This document shows, piece by piece, positions 18,934 to 27,611 of a stretch of 64,000 nucleotides of DNA (positions are counted from its first letter, which is position 1; every line of letters starts with the position of its first letter). The notes under the pieces were generated by a model. The model did no database searches and was not told the DNA's origin. It worked only from the letters and a program-made list of their open reading frames with translations. A program made the position numbers and the translations under genes. Where the stretch lies: assembly GCF_006569185.2 (NCBI RefSeq), contig NZ_VIGC02000024.1, forward strand, positions 40,777 through 104,776. Direction: 5' to 3'. The DNA is from Litorilinea aerophila. Lineage in GTDB: Bacteria > Chloroflexota > Anaerolineae > Caldilineales > Caldilineaceae.

Positions 18934-19377
18934 TTATCGATTGACCCACCAGGCATAGACCAGCCCGGCAATACCCCCGTAGATCAGATGGCCCACCAGG
19001 CTCATCATGTTGGAGCTGGTGAAGGCGTTGCCGAACTGGGGGCCCATGCCCATCATGATGGGCATGATCAGCAGCGGGCCCAACACCCACCAGACCAGGC
19101 CGTAGAGCAGACCCCAGCCCAGGCCGGCGCCATAGGTGCTGCTCATGCGGCCGAAGATCACGCCAAACGACGCGCCGATGAGCGCGCTGATCACCATGTG
19201 CACCAGGAAGCCCACCACGGCGGAGCTGCTGCCTACCATGCCGGCGATCATGGGGAGCGCACCCATCATGCCCATCATCATGCCGAAGACGATCCCCCCG
19301 GCCAGGCCGCCAATCACACCGGCGACAGCTTGCTGTGTGAAGTCGGATGTCTGTCCCTGGAAAGTCGATTGAGTCAT
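18934..19377 (-). CDS. Small membrane protein, single copy of the YG-WW membrane module
   Basis: 147 residues from MTQSTFQGQ (GGAGG upstream). After a short soluble N terminus there are about four hydrophobic segments with the motifs LVHMVISALIGASFGVIFG, LLYGLVWWVLGPLLIMPI and LVGHLIYGGIAGLVYA. The same unit occurs about three times in the adjacent 483-residue protein and in part at the N terminus of the flavoprotein at 21033. I do not recognise a named function. It is the last gene of a minus-strand cluster. Confidence 0.8.
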   Translation of the reverse strand: MTQSTFQGQTSDFTQQAVAGVIGGLAGGIVFGMMMGMMGALPMIAGMVGSSSAVVGFLVHMVISALIGASFGVIFGRMSSTYGAGLGWGLLYGLVWWVLGPLLIMPIMMGMGPQFGNAFTSSNMMSLVGHLIYGGIAGLVYAWWVNR

Positions 19378-19503
19378 TGGAATCCTCCGTTCTGTACTAA
19401 GCTTTTGAGTGAGCCGACAATGATGAGTATGGACGACGTCCGCGCTTTGGACTGTAACCAGCCCTACCTCACGATCATGGCTTCCAGTTGGGACCATCTA
19501 CCC

Positions 19504-20955
19504 TCATCCGGCCAGCAGCAATGGCAGGATCACGCCCATTCCCAGGGCAAAGGCCCACAGAGCCGGCACCGGTGTGTCGGTCCGGGATGCCGGCTGTTGC
19601 TCCGTTCTGGGGCGGGGGGGCACCCTGTGCCGCTGGATCAAATGGTGGGAGAGCAGGCCGGTGGCACCGCCATAGGCCAGGTGGCCCACCAGAGAGGGAT
19701 AGGCAGCCAGGCCCGCAGCCAGGGTCCACTGGACAGACCCGCCCAGCAAGATGGGCATCAGGGTCAGTGGACCAAGAACCCACCAGGTGAAGCCATAGAG
19801 CAGGCCCCAGGTCATGCTGTCGCCGTAGGTTGCGCCTTCTCGCCAGAAGAGCAGGCCATAGCTGGCGCCGATGACGGTGCTGATGGCCATGTGCACCAGG
19901 AAACCGACTGCCGGAGCAGATTGGCCGATCAAGCTGGCGACCTGGGGCAATGTGCCGGTTTCCACCATGATCAGGGAAAAGAGCAGGCCGCCGGCCACGC
20001 TGCCGGCCGCTCCAATGGCCAGCGCGCGCAGGCTGCGCGTCCCCGGGCCCTCTGGATCCCGGTAGAGTGGATCGGACTCGGTGAAGAGCAACCGCACCAG
20101 GCGGTCGATGGCCGCATAGATCACGCCCAGCAACACGCCGTAGACCAGGTGGCCAACCAGGGAGCCGAAACTCTGCTGCACAGCGGCGAGGCTCCAATCG
20201 ACCCCTGACCCCGACCACCAGGGAAGCAAGGTCAATCCCCCCGCGATCCACCAGATGAAGCCGTAGGTGATACCCCAGGCTATGCTGGCCCCCAGACCTC
20301 TGACGTCGGGGCGAAAGAGCAGCCCGTAGCTCGCCCCAATGATCACGCTGATCAGAAAATGCAAAGAACGCCCCGTCTCGGGCGACTGGGAGCCTACCAG
20401 CCCGGCAATCAGCGGAAACATGCCCACCTGGGCCATCCAGGCCCCAAAGGCCAACCCGCCAATCCAACCGGCTATCCCTCCCATGAGGGCCGAACCCACG
20501 GAGGCACGCAGGCCCCGGGCCATGGCCGGAAAACCCTTCCAGCTCAACCAGGTAGCCGACCCTGTATAGAACAGACCCACAAGCCCACCATAGTAGAGGA
20601 TGAAGTGGAGCAAGAGGGGAAGCATAGCGCGTGCAAATTCCGGTCCCGGCTGCGGTGTTCCTGGGAACGGTTCACCTCCTGGGAAATGCCAGCCTGCGGC
20701 TCCCAGCATCGGCAGGATGAGAAGCCAGCCAAAGAACCCATAGGCCACTCCCCAGATCAGGCCGGCACCGGGGCCGCGTGCCCGGCGGCCAAAGAGAAGG
20801 GCAAACGTCACGCCGCTGGTGATGCCCAGAAGCAACTGGGTTGAAGGCGGCGGCTGAAGCCCGTCAACTCGCGGGACCGCCAACCCACACAGAGCGGCCA
20901 GCAGACCCGCTCCTGCGCCACGCCAGAGTCTGCCCACCATGGGTGAAAGATACAT
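19504..20955 (-). CDS. Large membrane protein with three tandem YG-WW modules
   Basis: 483 residues, about twelve hydrophobic segments. Three repeats can be aligned by eye at residues 38-130, 153-283 and 313-443. Each has a glycine-rich helix near IGASYGLLF, a YGF-WW/W segment followed by LxLP or LMPI, and a closing LVGHLxYG helix; repeat 1 is the most degraded. The best match to the single-module protein downstream is repeat 3. It sits 77 bases after the flavoprotein gene at 21033 and 126 bases before the single-module gene. No charged transport motif or catalytic residue stands out, so the function is unknown. Internal gene duplication is the clearest inference. Confidence 0.8.
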   Translation of the reverse strand: MYLSPMVGRLWRGAGAGLLAALCGLAVPRVDGLQPPPSTQLLLGITSGVTFALLFGRRARGPGAGLIWGVAYGFFGWLLILPMLGAAGWHFPGGEPFPGTPQPGPEFARAMLPLLLHFILYYGGLVGLFYTGSATWLSWKGFPAMARGLRASVGSALMGGIAGWIGGLAFGAWMAQVGMFPLIAGLVGSQSPETGRSLHFLISVIIGASYGLLFRPDVRGLGASIAWGITYGFIWWIAGGLTLLPWWSGSGVDWSLAAVQQSFGSLVGHLVYGVLLGVIYAAIDRLVRLLFTESDPLYRDPEGPGTRSLRALAIGAAGSVAGGLLFSLIMVETGTLPQVASLIGQSAPAVGFLVHMAISTVIGASYGLLFWREGATYGDSMTWGLLYGFTWWVLGPLTLMPILLGGSVQWTLAAGLAAYPSLVGHLAYGGATGLLSHHLIQRHRVPPRPRTEQQPASRTDTPVPALWAFALGMGVILPLLLAG

Positions 20956-21032
20956 TCGCTCTCCCTTCCAGCGATGGTTTTGCTGCCGCTTTCTGCGTTT
21001 TTCCGCTTCGGTGCGTTTTTCTTGGGGGGGAG

Positions 21033-22820
21033 CTATTTTTCTGCCCGGCGATTTTCAGCGGGCGCCGCCAATGTTGCGCTCGCCGGCCGCAGGTGCGCCC
21101 CCGGGATGGTGGCCAGCTCCACGATATCACGGGGGAAGAACAGGTCCACCAGCCAATCCAGGCTGACCCGGAATTTTTTCTGCAGGGTGGGCAGCTTGGC
21201 CAGGTAGATACCGCGCCACAGCCACCAGGCCAGCATCCCGGCAAAGCAGATTCCGTAGAGCTCTGCGCACGCGGTCTGATGGCCCAGCACAGCCAGCGCA
21301 CCCACATTGCGGTGGGCAAATGTTTTGGGCGGCCGACCGTGGAGGGTGGCCCAGATGTTGTAAGCCAGCACTGCGGCGGCCCGGGTGGCGTGTTGGGCCG
21401 TGGGGGGCGCGATTTCACCCGTGGCCCGATTGGGGATGGCGGCGCAGTCCCCTACGGCCCATAGGCCAGGATGCCCAGGCACGGCCAGGGTGCTGTCCGT
21501 CTGGATGCGTCCCCTGGGATCCGTCTTCAGTTTCAGCGTGGCCACCAAGGGGTTGGCCCGATTGCCCGCCGTCCAGATCAACGTCTGAGCGGGGAATCCC
21601 TCCCCGCTCTCCAACATCACATATCCCGCCGTCGCCGTCGTCACCCGGCTGTGCAGTTTCACAATGACCCCCCGCTCTGTCAGCTTGCGCCGGGCAAACT
21701 CCGCCAGGGCAGGACTCAGTTCCGGCAGAAGGCGCTCTCGGGAATGGACCAGGTAGAGGGAGATTTCCTCGGGCAGGATGTTGGGGTAAAAGCGTAGGGC
21801 GCCGCGGACGAAATCGTTGAGCGCGCCGGCCAGTTCGACACCGGCAAACCCCCCACCGGCCACCATGAAGGTTAACAGCGCCCGGCGCATGGCCGAATCC
21901 GGCGTGGCGTCCGCCCGTTCCATCTGTTCGATGATGTGGTCGCGCAGGCGGATGGCATCCCCTAGGCTCTTGAAGGGAAAGGCGTGCCGCTCCACAGAGT
22001 GGTTGCCAAAAAAATCTGGCACCGCGCCCACGGCCAGCACCAGGTGGTGATAGGAAAGAGAAACGAGTTGGGGAGCCGTTCCCGCGGCCAACTTCACCTC
22101 CCGATGCGCCAGATCCACCTGATGGATGCGCGCCTGAATGAGCCGGGTGCGTCGGAAAAAGGTCCGGAGCGGGGTGCTGATGTGTTGGGGCTCCACACTG
22201 CCGCCTACCACTTCCGAGAGCATCGGGGTAAACAGCAGGTAGTTGGTCTCGCTGACCAGGACAATTTCCGTCCCCTCGTCGTCTCGCAGGAGATGTTCCA
22301 GTTGCCGGGCCACGGTCACGCCGGCAAACCCGCCCCCCAGGATAACGATGCGGCGGGCCGTCGGCTTTCGGATGGGCGGGATGGATTCCGCCGCGGCCTG
22401 TTGGCGCCACCGCAGCAGTGGAGGGAGCGTCAGGGCCATCCAGATTCCCTGGCCTATGGCCGAGATCAAAGCCGGCAGGGCATCAGCCGCTGCCTGGACA
22501 TGCCATCGAGGAGGGTGCCCCCCGGCCAGGGGAATGACGACCAGGGCAATCAGCAGCCACCAGATCACTCCATAGACCAGGCTCGCCATGAGGCGGTCGG
22601 GCATGTCGGCCGAGTATTCCTTTCCCCACAGTTGGAGGTAGATCACGCCGAAAAGGGCGTTCAGCACGAAAAATGTCACCAGGTCGATCTCGGCAAGACG
22701 TTCCCCGGGGGTCTGGATCACAACCTGAGCCGGCTGGATACCCACAAGCGTAGCAACCAGCAGGCCTCCAGCCACGCCTGCGCTGGCTGCCATCAACGGC
22801 CGACTCCACCTTGACATCAT
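21033..22820 (-). CDS. NDH-2-like flavoprotein with N-terminal membrane module
   Basis: 595 residues. Residues 1-150 are membrane segments including FFVLNALFGVIYLQLWG and LVYGVIWWLLIALVVIPLA, which resemble the module of the two neighbouring membrane proteins. From about residue 155 a two-dinucleotide-binding flavoprotein begins: ARRIVILGGGFAGVTVARQL, then FMVAGGGFAGVELAGAL, WAVGDCAAIPN and APPTAQHATRAA. The C terminus has a hydrophobic GICFAGMLAWWLWRGIYLAKL. The flavoprotein part is NADH:quinone oxidoreductase-like, about 440 residues, so the membrane domain is an addition. A GGGAGG site precedes tandem ATGs. It follows the DUF2383 gene by 30 bases. Confidence 0.85.
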   Translation of the reverse strand: MMSRWSRPLMAASAGVAGGLLVATLVGIQPAQVVIQTPGERLAEIDLVTFFVLNALFGVIYLQLWGKEYSADMPDRLMASLVYGVIWWLLIALVVIPLAGGHPPRWHVQAAADALPALISAIGQGIWMALTLPPLLRWRQQAAAESIPPIRKPTARRIVILGGGFAGVTVARQLEHLLRDDEGTEIVLVSETNYLLFTPMLSEVVGGSVEPQHISTPLRTFFRRTRLIQARIHQVDLAHREVKLAAGTAPQLVSLSYHHLVLAVGAVPDFFGNHSVERHAFPFKSLGDAIRLRDHIIEQMERADATPDSAMRRALLTFMVAGGGFAGVELAGALNDFVRGALRFYPNILPEEISLYLVHSRERLLPELSPALAEFARRKLTERGVIVKLHSRVTTATAGYVMLESGEGFPAQTLIWTAGNRANPLVATLKLKTDPRGRIQTDSTLAVPGHPGLWAVGDCAAIPNRATGEIAPPTAQHATRAAAVLAYNIWATLHGRPPKTFAHRNVGALAVLGHQTACAELYGICFAGMLAWWLWRGIYLAKLPTLQKKFRVSLDWLVDLFFPRDIVELATIPGAHLRPASATLAAPAENRRAEK

Positions 22821-22850
22821 CGATGAGCCTCCCTGTCGGAAAGGGTCCGG

Positions 22851-23825
22851 CTAAGTCGGGTGCACAGAAATGGCAGCAGAGCGGTCGGCTGCATTGACGC
22901 CCTGCATGATTTGCGCGGCTTCTGGCGCCCGTTCGGGATGGACCAGGACCTGGAGGAAGATACGTCCATGATGGACACCTTCGTTGTACAGGTACTGATC
23001 CTCCTCTGCGATGCTGAGTCCGATCAATAGCCCTATCATGGCCAGGATACCCATACCGACAAGGGCGCCACCTGCAACATACGGGGCAAGTCGGAGAATG
23101 AAAGCCGCCAGGGAAGCGACACCCCCGTCGATCCAGGCCAGGGCTGCCAGACCTACCCCTGTACCCAGGAGGGCGCCCAGGGTCAGGCCCAACAGCACGG
23201 CGGCCAGCATAGTCTCAAAAATCGTGCTCCGACGGGTCTGGGGCTGATAGGGGCGGAGCAGATTGTCCAGGTTCCTCGTGTCGATACGGCTGGCGTCGAA
23301 GCCGGCCTGGAGCAGTGTCTCTTTCGCCAGCGCTGCTGCCTGGGGGGTGTCAAAGAGGCGAACAACCAGCCGCTCCTCCCCGGTGCCCCGCAGACACGCC
23401 ACCTGGTGGATGACTTTTTCAATTCGCTGATGCTGGCGGGTGAGAAGGTCATGGAGCTCCTGGGATAGGGGCACTTCCAATGCGCGGCGATAGGCCTGTT
23501 GGGCCACCCGTTCCCCGCGCAGGACTTCATCCAGGACGATACGCTCCGTGTTGAGGGGGCCAATGATCATGGCCGCCTTCAGGTCAATCCAGCCCCGATG
23601 CAGGGCAGCCAACAGGCTGCCGCTGCAGCTCGGCTCCCCGTCCAGTTGTCGGATGGCAGCCGCCAGCTCCCGGGCAAATTCCACCCGTTCTTGGGCGTAC
23701 GCCTTGAGCAGCATCTTGAGTCCCCGGTTGCTGATGTTTTCGGCCGCCACCTGGAATCCAGCTTCGCTGTCCCGGCAGAGGCACAGGAGCCGGTTGAGTA
23801 TGCGCGTCCCCTGTTGTGGATCCAT
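22851..23825 (-). CDS. DUF2383 four-helix protein fused to glycine-zipper stress-type membrane domain
   Basis: 324 residues from MDPQQGTRILNRLLCL (AGGAGG upstream). Residues 1-145 match the ferritin-like DUF2383 fold (helices with FQVAAENISNRGLKML and RVEFARELAAAIRQ). Residues 150-190 resemble the general-stress-protein 17M/ylxM-like domain (RLVVRLFDTPQAAALAKETLLQAGF). Two glycine-rich membrane helices follow (LLGLTLGALLGTGVGLAAL, GGALVGMGILAMIGLLIGL), then a small alpha/beta tail. Function is unknown; relatives are found among stress-response genes. It heads the minus-strand cluster with the NDH-2-like and membrane-module genes. Confidence 0.78.
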   Translation of the reverse strand: MDPQQGTRILNRLLCLCRDSEAGFQVAAENISNRGLKMLLKAYAQERVEFARELAAAIRQLDGEPSCSGSLLAALHRGWIDLKAAMIIGPLNTERIVLDEVLRGERVAQQAYRRALEVPLSQELHDLLTRQHQRIEKVIHQVACLRGTGEERLVVRLFDTPQAAALAKETLLQAGFDASRIDTRNLDNLLRPYQPQTRRSTIFETMLAAVLLGLTLGALLGTGVGLAALAWIDGGVASLAAFILRLAPYVAGGALVGMGILAMIGLLIGLSIAEEDQYLYNEGVHHGRIFLQVLVHPERAPEAAQIMQGVNAADRSAAISVHPT

Positions 23826-24046
23826 GGGAATCCTCCTGTTTATGAGCTGTCCACCGAAACCCTTTGGATGCCCTCTACTATTCCCGAATTGGGGCTGGGA
23901 GACTGTGAGCCCCCCTACGTCGACATGGCAGCGATGGGCACCCGTCGTCATGCCTGGGTTTTCGATTTCGGGAATGTCAGGTTGCGCAGTTACAGTCTTC
24001 GCTTGACGCCTGGAAGCCGCCCTTTCGTCCAAACAGGGGGTGTGTC

Positions 24047-24382
24047 CATGGGCCTGTTGCTGGCCTGGTTGGCTCTTCTTCCTTCACCGGCGCCTGGTCT
24101 TCCGGGGGCAATCTGACTGCGACGTATACTGCGCCTGGGCTTGCGCTGCTGAGGGATGGGCGGGTGCTGGTCGCCGGCGGCAGCCTCAACGGCGGCCCGG
24201 CCAACGTCGCGGAAATCTATGACCCGGCGACGGGTGCCACCACCATGGCCAGCACCATGGCCGGTCCCTTCGTGTGGGGCAGCTATGTAGCGGTGCCCCT
24301 CAACGACGGTCGGGTGCTGATCTTCGGCGGGAATGACGGCCAGTTCCACAACCTCAACAGCGCCGAGCTCTACACGCCCTGA
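24047..24382 (+). pseudogene. Kelch-repeat protein remnant
   Basis: The frame encodes FTGAWSSGGNLTATYTAPGL, LLRDGRVLVAGGSLNGGPA, VAEIYDPATGATT and LNDGRVLIFGGNDG, i.e. about two kelch/galactose-oxidase-type blades with the expected NSAELYTP end. There is no start codon with a ribosome site; the only in-frame GTG start (24164) falls inside a blade. Whole kelch propellers have six or seven blades, so this looks like the surviving C-terminal end of a secreted propeller gene. Confidence 0.6.
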
Positions 24383-24500
24383 AGCGCCGCCCCCTCTCTC
24401 CTGGATTTTGGGGTCGGCGTAGGCCCATGTAGGGCGTGTTACGGCAGCAGAGGCCCGCGTGCTGGTAGGCTGGAATGACCCCAGGCACAATGATGGTTTG

Positions 24501-24628
24501 GGCTGGTCTATCCCGGCGGAAATCCATTCAGAGCCGTTGCCCGAATCCGCGCCGTCCGATTCCCGCCGGAGTCGTTACGCTAGTTCGGCGAATTTCTGCC
24601 GGGATTTACCAGCCTGTACGAAGGCTGG
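24501..24628. repeat. Dispersed palindromic element, copy 3 (in leader of glycogen-binding gene)
   Basis: Left arm GGCTGGTCTATCCCGGCGGA starts at 24501; the right arm GAATTTCTGCCGGGATTTAC ends at 24609 and is followed by CCAGCCTGTACGAAGGCTGG, itself a hairpin. It is a diverged copy of the elements at 8047 and 51669. Unlike them it sits just 14 bases upstream of a start codon. Confidence 0.75.
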
Positions 24629-24642
24629 TAAGGAGGACACCC

Positions 24643-25038
24643 ATGATCGAAAAGCGCTTTGTGGAGCAAGCGGGCCGGATCGTCCTTCAAGTGACCTTCC
24701 GTCTGCCGGAAACCCTGTGGGCGGATGAAATTTTTCTGGTGGGCGATTTCAACGGCTGGAACCGGGCCTCACATCCCATGCAGCGAGATCGAGCCGGGTG
24801 TTGGTTCCTGACGCTGGAGCTGGCGATAGGGCGTCTGTATCAGTTCCGCTATCTGCGGGATGGCGCGGAGTGGTTCAACGACGATCACGCCGATGCTTAC
24901 ATCTATAACCATTACGGCAGTTGCAACTTTGTGGTGGTGGCCGATCCCCATTTTACCGGTTACGTGGATGAACAGAGCAGCCGACCAGATTTCTGTGAAC
25001 CATCGGCGGCTCCAAGGCAGGCGGGAGGACCCCAATGA
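24643..25038 (+). CDS. Stand-alone glycogen-binding (CBM48/AMPK-beta-like) protein
   Basis: 131 residues from MIEKRFVEQAGRIV (AAGGAGG upstream). The middle part is a CBM48 early-set domain: VTFRLPETLWADEIFLVGDF, NGWNRASHPMQRDRAG, then YQFRYLRDGAEWFND and the ADAYIYNHYGSCNFVV end. Trp residues of the NGWN and EWFND loops are where glycogen or maltodextrin normally binds. There is no catalytic barrel. The stop codon overlaps the ATG of the glutamate dehydrogenase gene (ATGA at 25035-25038), so the two are translationally coupled. Confidence 0.85.
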   Translation: MIEKRFVEQAGRIVLQVTFRLPETLWADEIFLVGDFNGWNRASHPMQRDRAGCWFLTLELAIGRLYQFRYLRDGAEWFNDDHADAYIYNHYGSCNFVVVADPHFTGYVDEQSSRPDFCEPSAAPRQAGGPQ

Positions 25039-26372
25039 CCATGCATCTTGATTCGTTTATGGCCGGCCTGATCCGCCGCAACCCCGGCCAGCCTGAGTTC
25101 CACCAGGCCGTCTGTGAAGTGGCGGAAACCCTCATCCCCTACATCAATGCCCACCCGGTCTACGAGCGGGCTTGCATCCTGGAGCGGCTGACCGAGCCCG
25201 ACCGGATTGTCATCTTCCGCGTCTGTTGGGAGGACGACGCGGGCAACGTGCGGGTGAACCGGGGGTATCGGGTGCAGTTCAACAACGCCATCGGCCCTTA
25301 TAAAGGCGGGCTGCGTTTCGATAAGTCCGTTTCCTTGAGCATCCTCAAATTTTTAGGCTTTGAGCAGATCTTCAAGAACAGCCTGACCACCTTGCCCATG
25401 GGCGGTGCCAAAGGAGGCAGCGATTTCAACCCCAAGGGCAAGTCCGACCGGGAGGTGATGCGCTTTTGCCAGGCCTTCATGAGCGAGCTATACCGCCACA
25501 TCGGCAAGGACGTGGACGTGCCCGCCGGCGACATCGGCGTGGGCACCCGGGAGATCAGCTACCTCTTCGGCCAGTACAAACGCCTCCGCAACGAGTTCAC
25601 CGGCGTGTTGACCGGCAAGGGGTTGGCCTTCGGCGGGAGCCCCGTGCGCACGGAGGCTACCGGCTACGGCTGTGTCTACTTTGCCCGGGAGATGCTGGCC
25701 CGGCAGCATGAGGGGCTGGAGGGCAAACGCTGTGTGGTCTCCGGCGCCGGCAACGTGGCCCAGTACGCGGCCCAGAAGCTGATGCAGGAGGGGGCCAAAG
25801 TGTTGACCCTCTCCGATCGCAGCGGCTACATTTTCGAGCCGGAGGGATTGACCGAGGAAGAGCTGGCATTCATCATCGATCTCAAAACCAACCGACGGGG
25901 CGACCTTTCCGAAGTGGCCAAAGAATTTGGCACCGACTACTTCCCCGGCGAGAAGCCGTGGGGTGTCCCCTGTGACATGGCCTTCCCCTGTGCCACCCAG
26001 AACGAGATCGAAGAGGAAGATGCCCGGCGGCTGCTGGCCAACGGCTGCCGGGCCGTGGTCGAAGGCGCCAACATGCCCACCACCCGGGAGGCTTTGCGAC
26101 ACTTCCGGGCCGCCCGCATTCTCTTTGCCCCTGGCAAGGCCGCCAACGCCGGCGGTGTGGCCATCTCCGGCCTGGAGATGACCCAGAACTCCATGCGCCT
26201 GACCTGGCCCCGGGAAGAGGTGGACCGTCAGTTGCAGCAGATCATGAAGCGCATCCATGAACAATGTGTGGCCCATGGCCAGGAGGACAGCTGGGTCGAC
26301 TACGTGAAGGGGGCCAACATTGCCGGTTTCATCAAAGTGGCCGGCGCCATGCTGGCTTACGGGATTCTTTGA
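25035..26372 (+). CDS. gdhA: NADP-specific glutamate dehydrogenase
   Basis: 445 residues, full length for the hexameric bacterial family that aminates 2-oxoglutarate to glutamate. Visible signatures are Lys90 in GPYKGGLRF, Lys114 in FKNSLTTLP, catalytic Lys126 in PMGGAKGGSDFNPKG and the Rossmann region CVVSGAGNVAQYAAQKL. The Ser after the AKGG motif and the overall length fit the NADP-type GdhA. The start ATG overlaps the stop of the glycogen-binding gene by four bases. A 386-base gap with no clear gene follows. Confidence 0.95.
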   Translation: MTMHLDSFMAGLIRRNPGQPEFHQAVCEVAETLIPYINAHPVYERACILERLTEPDRIVIFRVCWEDDAGNVRVNRGYRVQFNNAIGPYKGGLRFDKSVSLSILKFLGFEQIFKNSLTTLPMGGAKGGSDFNPKGKSDREVMRFCQAFMSELYRHIGKDVDVPAGDIGVGTREISYLFGQYKRLRNEFTGVLTGKGLAFGGSPVRTEATGYGCVYFAREMLARQHEGLEGKRCVVSGAGNVAQYAAQKLMQEGAKVLTLSDRSGYIFEPEGLTEEELAFIIDLKTNRRGDLSEVAKEFGTDYFPGEKPWGVPCDMAFPCATQNEIEEEDARRLLANGCRAVVEGANMPTTREALRHFRAARILFAPGKAANAGGVAISGLEMTQNSMRLTWPREEVDRQLQQIMKRIHEQCVAHGQEDSWVDYVKGANIAGFIKVAGAMLAYGIL

Positions 26373-26758
26373 GGGGGGAAGTGGATACACGGGAGCACGG
26401 ACGCAGGCACGATGAAACCCGATTTGACGGCGGATCTGCCAGGGATGGTGTTGTCCTACTACAAAAAACATAGCGCGTGTGGGTAGGTTTACAGAAGGAC
26501 GCTGCGCCGGGGCGTATTTCCCCTATTGTGTCTCCACCCTTTCCAGCGTCGGTGCCGTTCTGGAAGCCCGTCGCGTCCACCCGATCCCGGGGGAGGATAA
26601 GGAGAGGGCATCCCTTTCGCCGTCCGCCCGGATGTGATATCCTGAACCGTGGCCAATGCGGACGGCGTCACTCTTTGGCCGCGCCCAAAGCTGTGCTATG
26701 ATTGAAAACAGCCGAACGGACCGCCCGGCCTACGCCCAACCTGCCAGGAGGAAGCACC
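26373..26758. other. Intergenic region between gdhA and RidA-like gene
   Basis: No gene is supported in these 386 bases. The only clear signals are the promoter at 26675-26702 and the ribosome site AGGAGG at 26746-26751 near the right end. Confidence 0.6.
26675..26702 (+). promoter_or_regulatory. Promoter of the RidA-like gene
   Basis: TTGGCC (26675-26680) and TATGAT (26697-26702) are spaced by 16 bases. Transcription would start near 26709, downstream of the TTG codon at 26702, which argues against that codon as the start of the protein. Confidence 0.55.
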
Positions 26759-27517
26759 ATCCGCCTCGTCGACCACCCCCAGGGCCACTACCGATTCCTG
26801 ACCGGCATCGCCCCCTATTCGTCCGGTGTGATCGCCATGCCCGGCTACGAGATCGTGCGGGCGAGGCTGGCCGCGCCGCTGCCCTATCGCCAGGGCTTCG
26901 AGCTGATCGACCGCCACCTGGACGGCTGCGGGCGTCCTCCCCAGGCCCTCTGCGCGGTAGAGCTGCGCATTCCCGAGCCCCTGACCTTCGACGGCTTCGC
27001 CGCCTTCAACGCCGACTATCAGGAGCTCCTGGCTCGCAAGGGACTGTTGGTGGAGGGGCTCAACCCCATCGCCCGCACCAACGTCGCACCGGCCGTGGCC
27101 CCGCCCGAAGAGGCGGTGCTCTACGCCTTCTCGTACACGGTACCCAACCCAGAGACCCGCCCCACCTTCGTGGTGGCCGGCGCCGGCGACCTGCGGGATC
27201 AGGCCGATCTTTCCCCCGCGGCCATCGTGCGGCCTGGTGACACCACGCCCGCCGGGCTCCGGGCCAAGGCCACCTGCGTGATGGAGGTCATGGCGGCACG
27301 GCTCCAGGGGCTGGGCCTGGCCTGGGCGGACGTGACAGCCGTGGACGTGTACACGGTACACTCCTTGTCCCCCTTGCTGGTGGATGTGTTACTGGCCCCC
27401 ATGGGGCCGGCAGCCCGCCACGGCGTCCACTGGTTTTACAGCCGCCCGCCCATTTCGGGCCTGGATTTTGAGATGGATCTGCGGGGCGTGGCCCGGGAGA
27501 TCCTCGTCACGCCCTGA
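26759..27517 (+). CDS. RidA/YjgF-like protein, probable ATC start
   Basis: 252 residues if translation begins at the ATC codon at 26759 (IRLVDHPQGHYRF), which lies seven bases after a perfect AGGAGG (26746-26751). The only in-frame alternative is TTG at 26702, without ribosome site and inside the -10 box of the likely promoter. The C-terminal half (TCVMEVMAARLQGLGLAWADVTAVDVYTVHSLSPLL) has the RidA trimer fold pattern seen in enamine/imine deaminases; the N-terminal half is unrecognised. Activity unknown. It precedes the SDR gene by 94 bases. Confidence 0.7.
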   Translation: MRLVDHPQGHYRFLTGIAPYSSGVIAMPGYEIVRARLAAPLPYRQGFELIDRHLDGCGRPPQALCAVELRIPEPLTFDGFAAFNADYQELLARKGLLVEGLNPIARTNVAPAVAPPEEAVLYAFSYTVPNPETRPTFVVAGAGDLRDQADLSPAAIVRPGDTTPAGLRAKATCVMEVMAARLQGLGLAWADVTAVDVYTVHSLSPLLVDVLLAPMGPAARHGVHWFYSRPPISGLDFEMDLRGVAREILVTP

Positions 27518-27611
27518 TAGGCGCGCACCCAGGCCGACCGTTACGCGGTGCGTGGTCCGTTCACCACCGGGACTTACTACACACCAGCCCATTGCCGTAA
27601 GGATCGACCCG

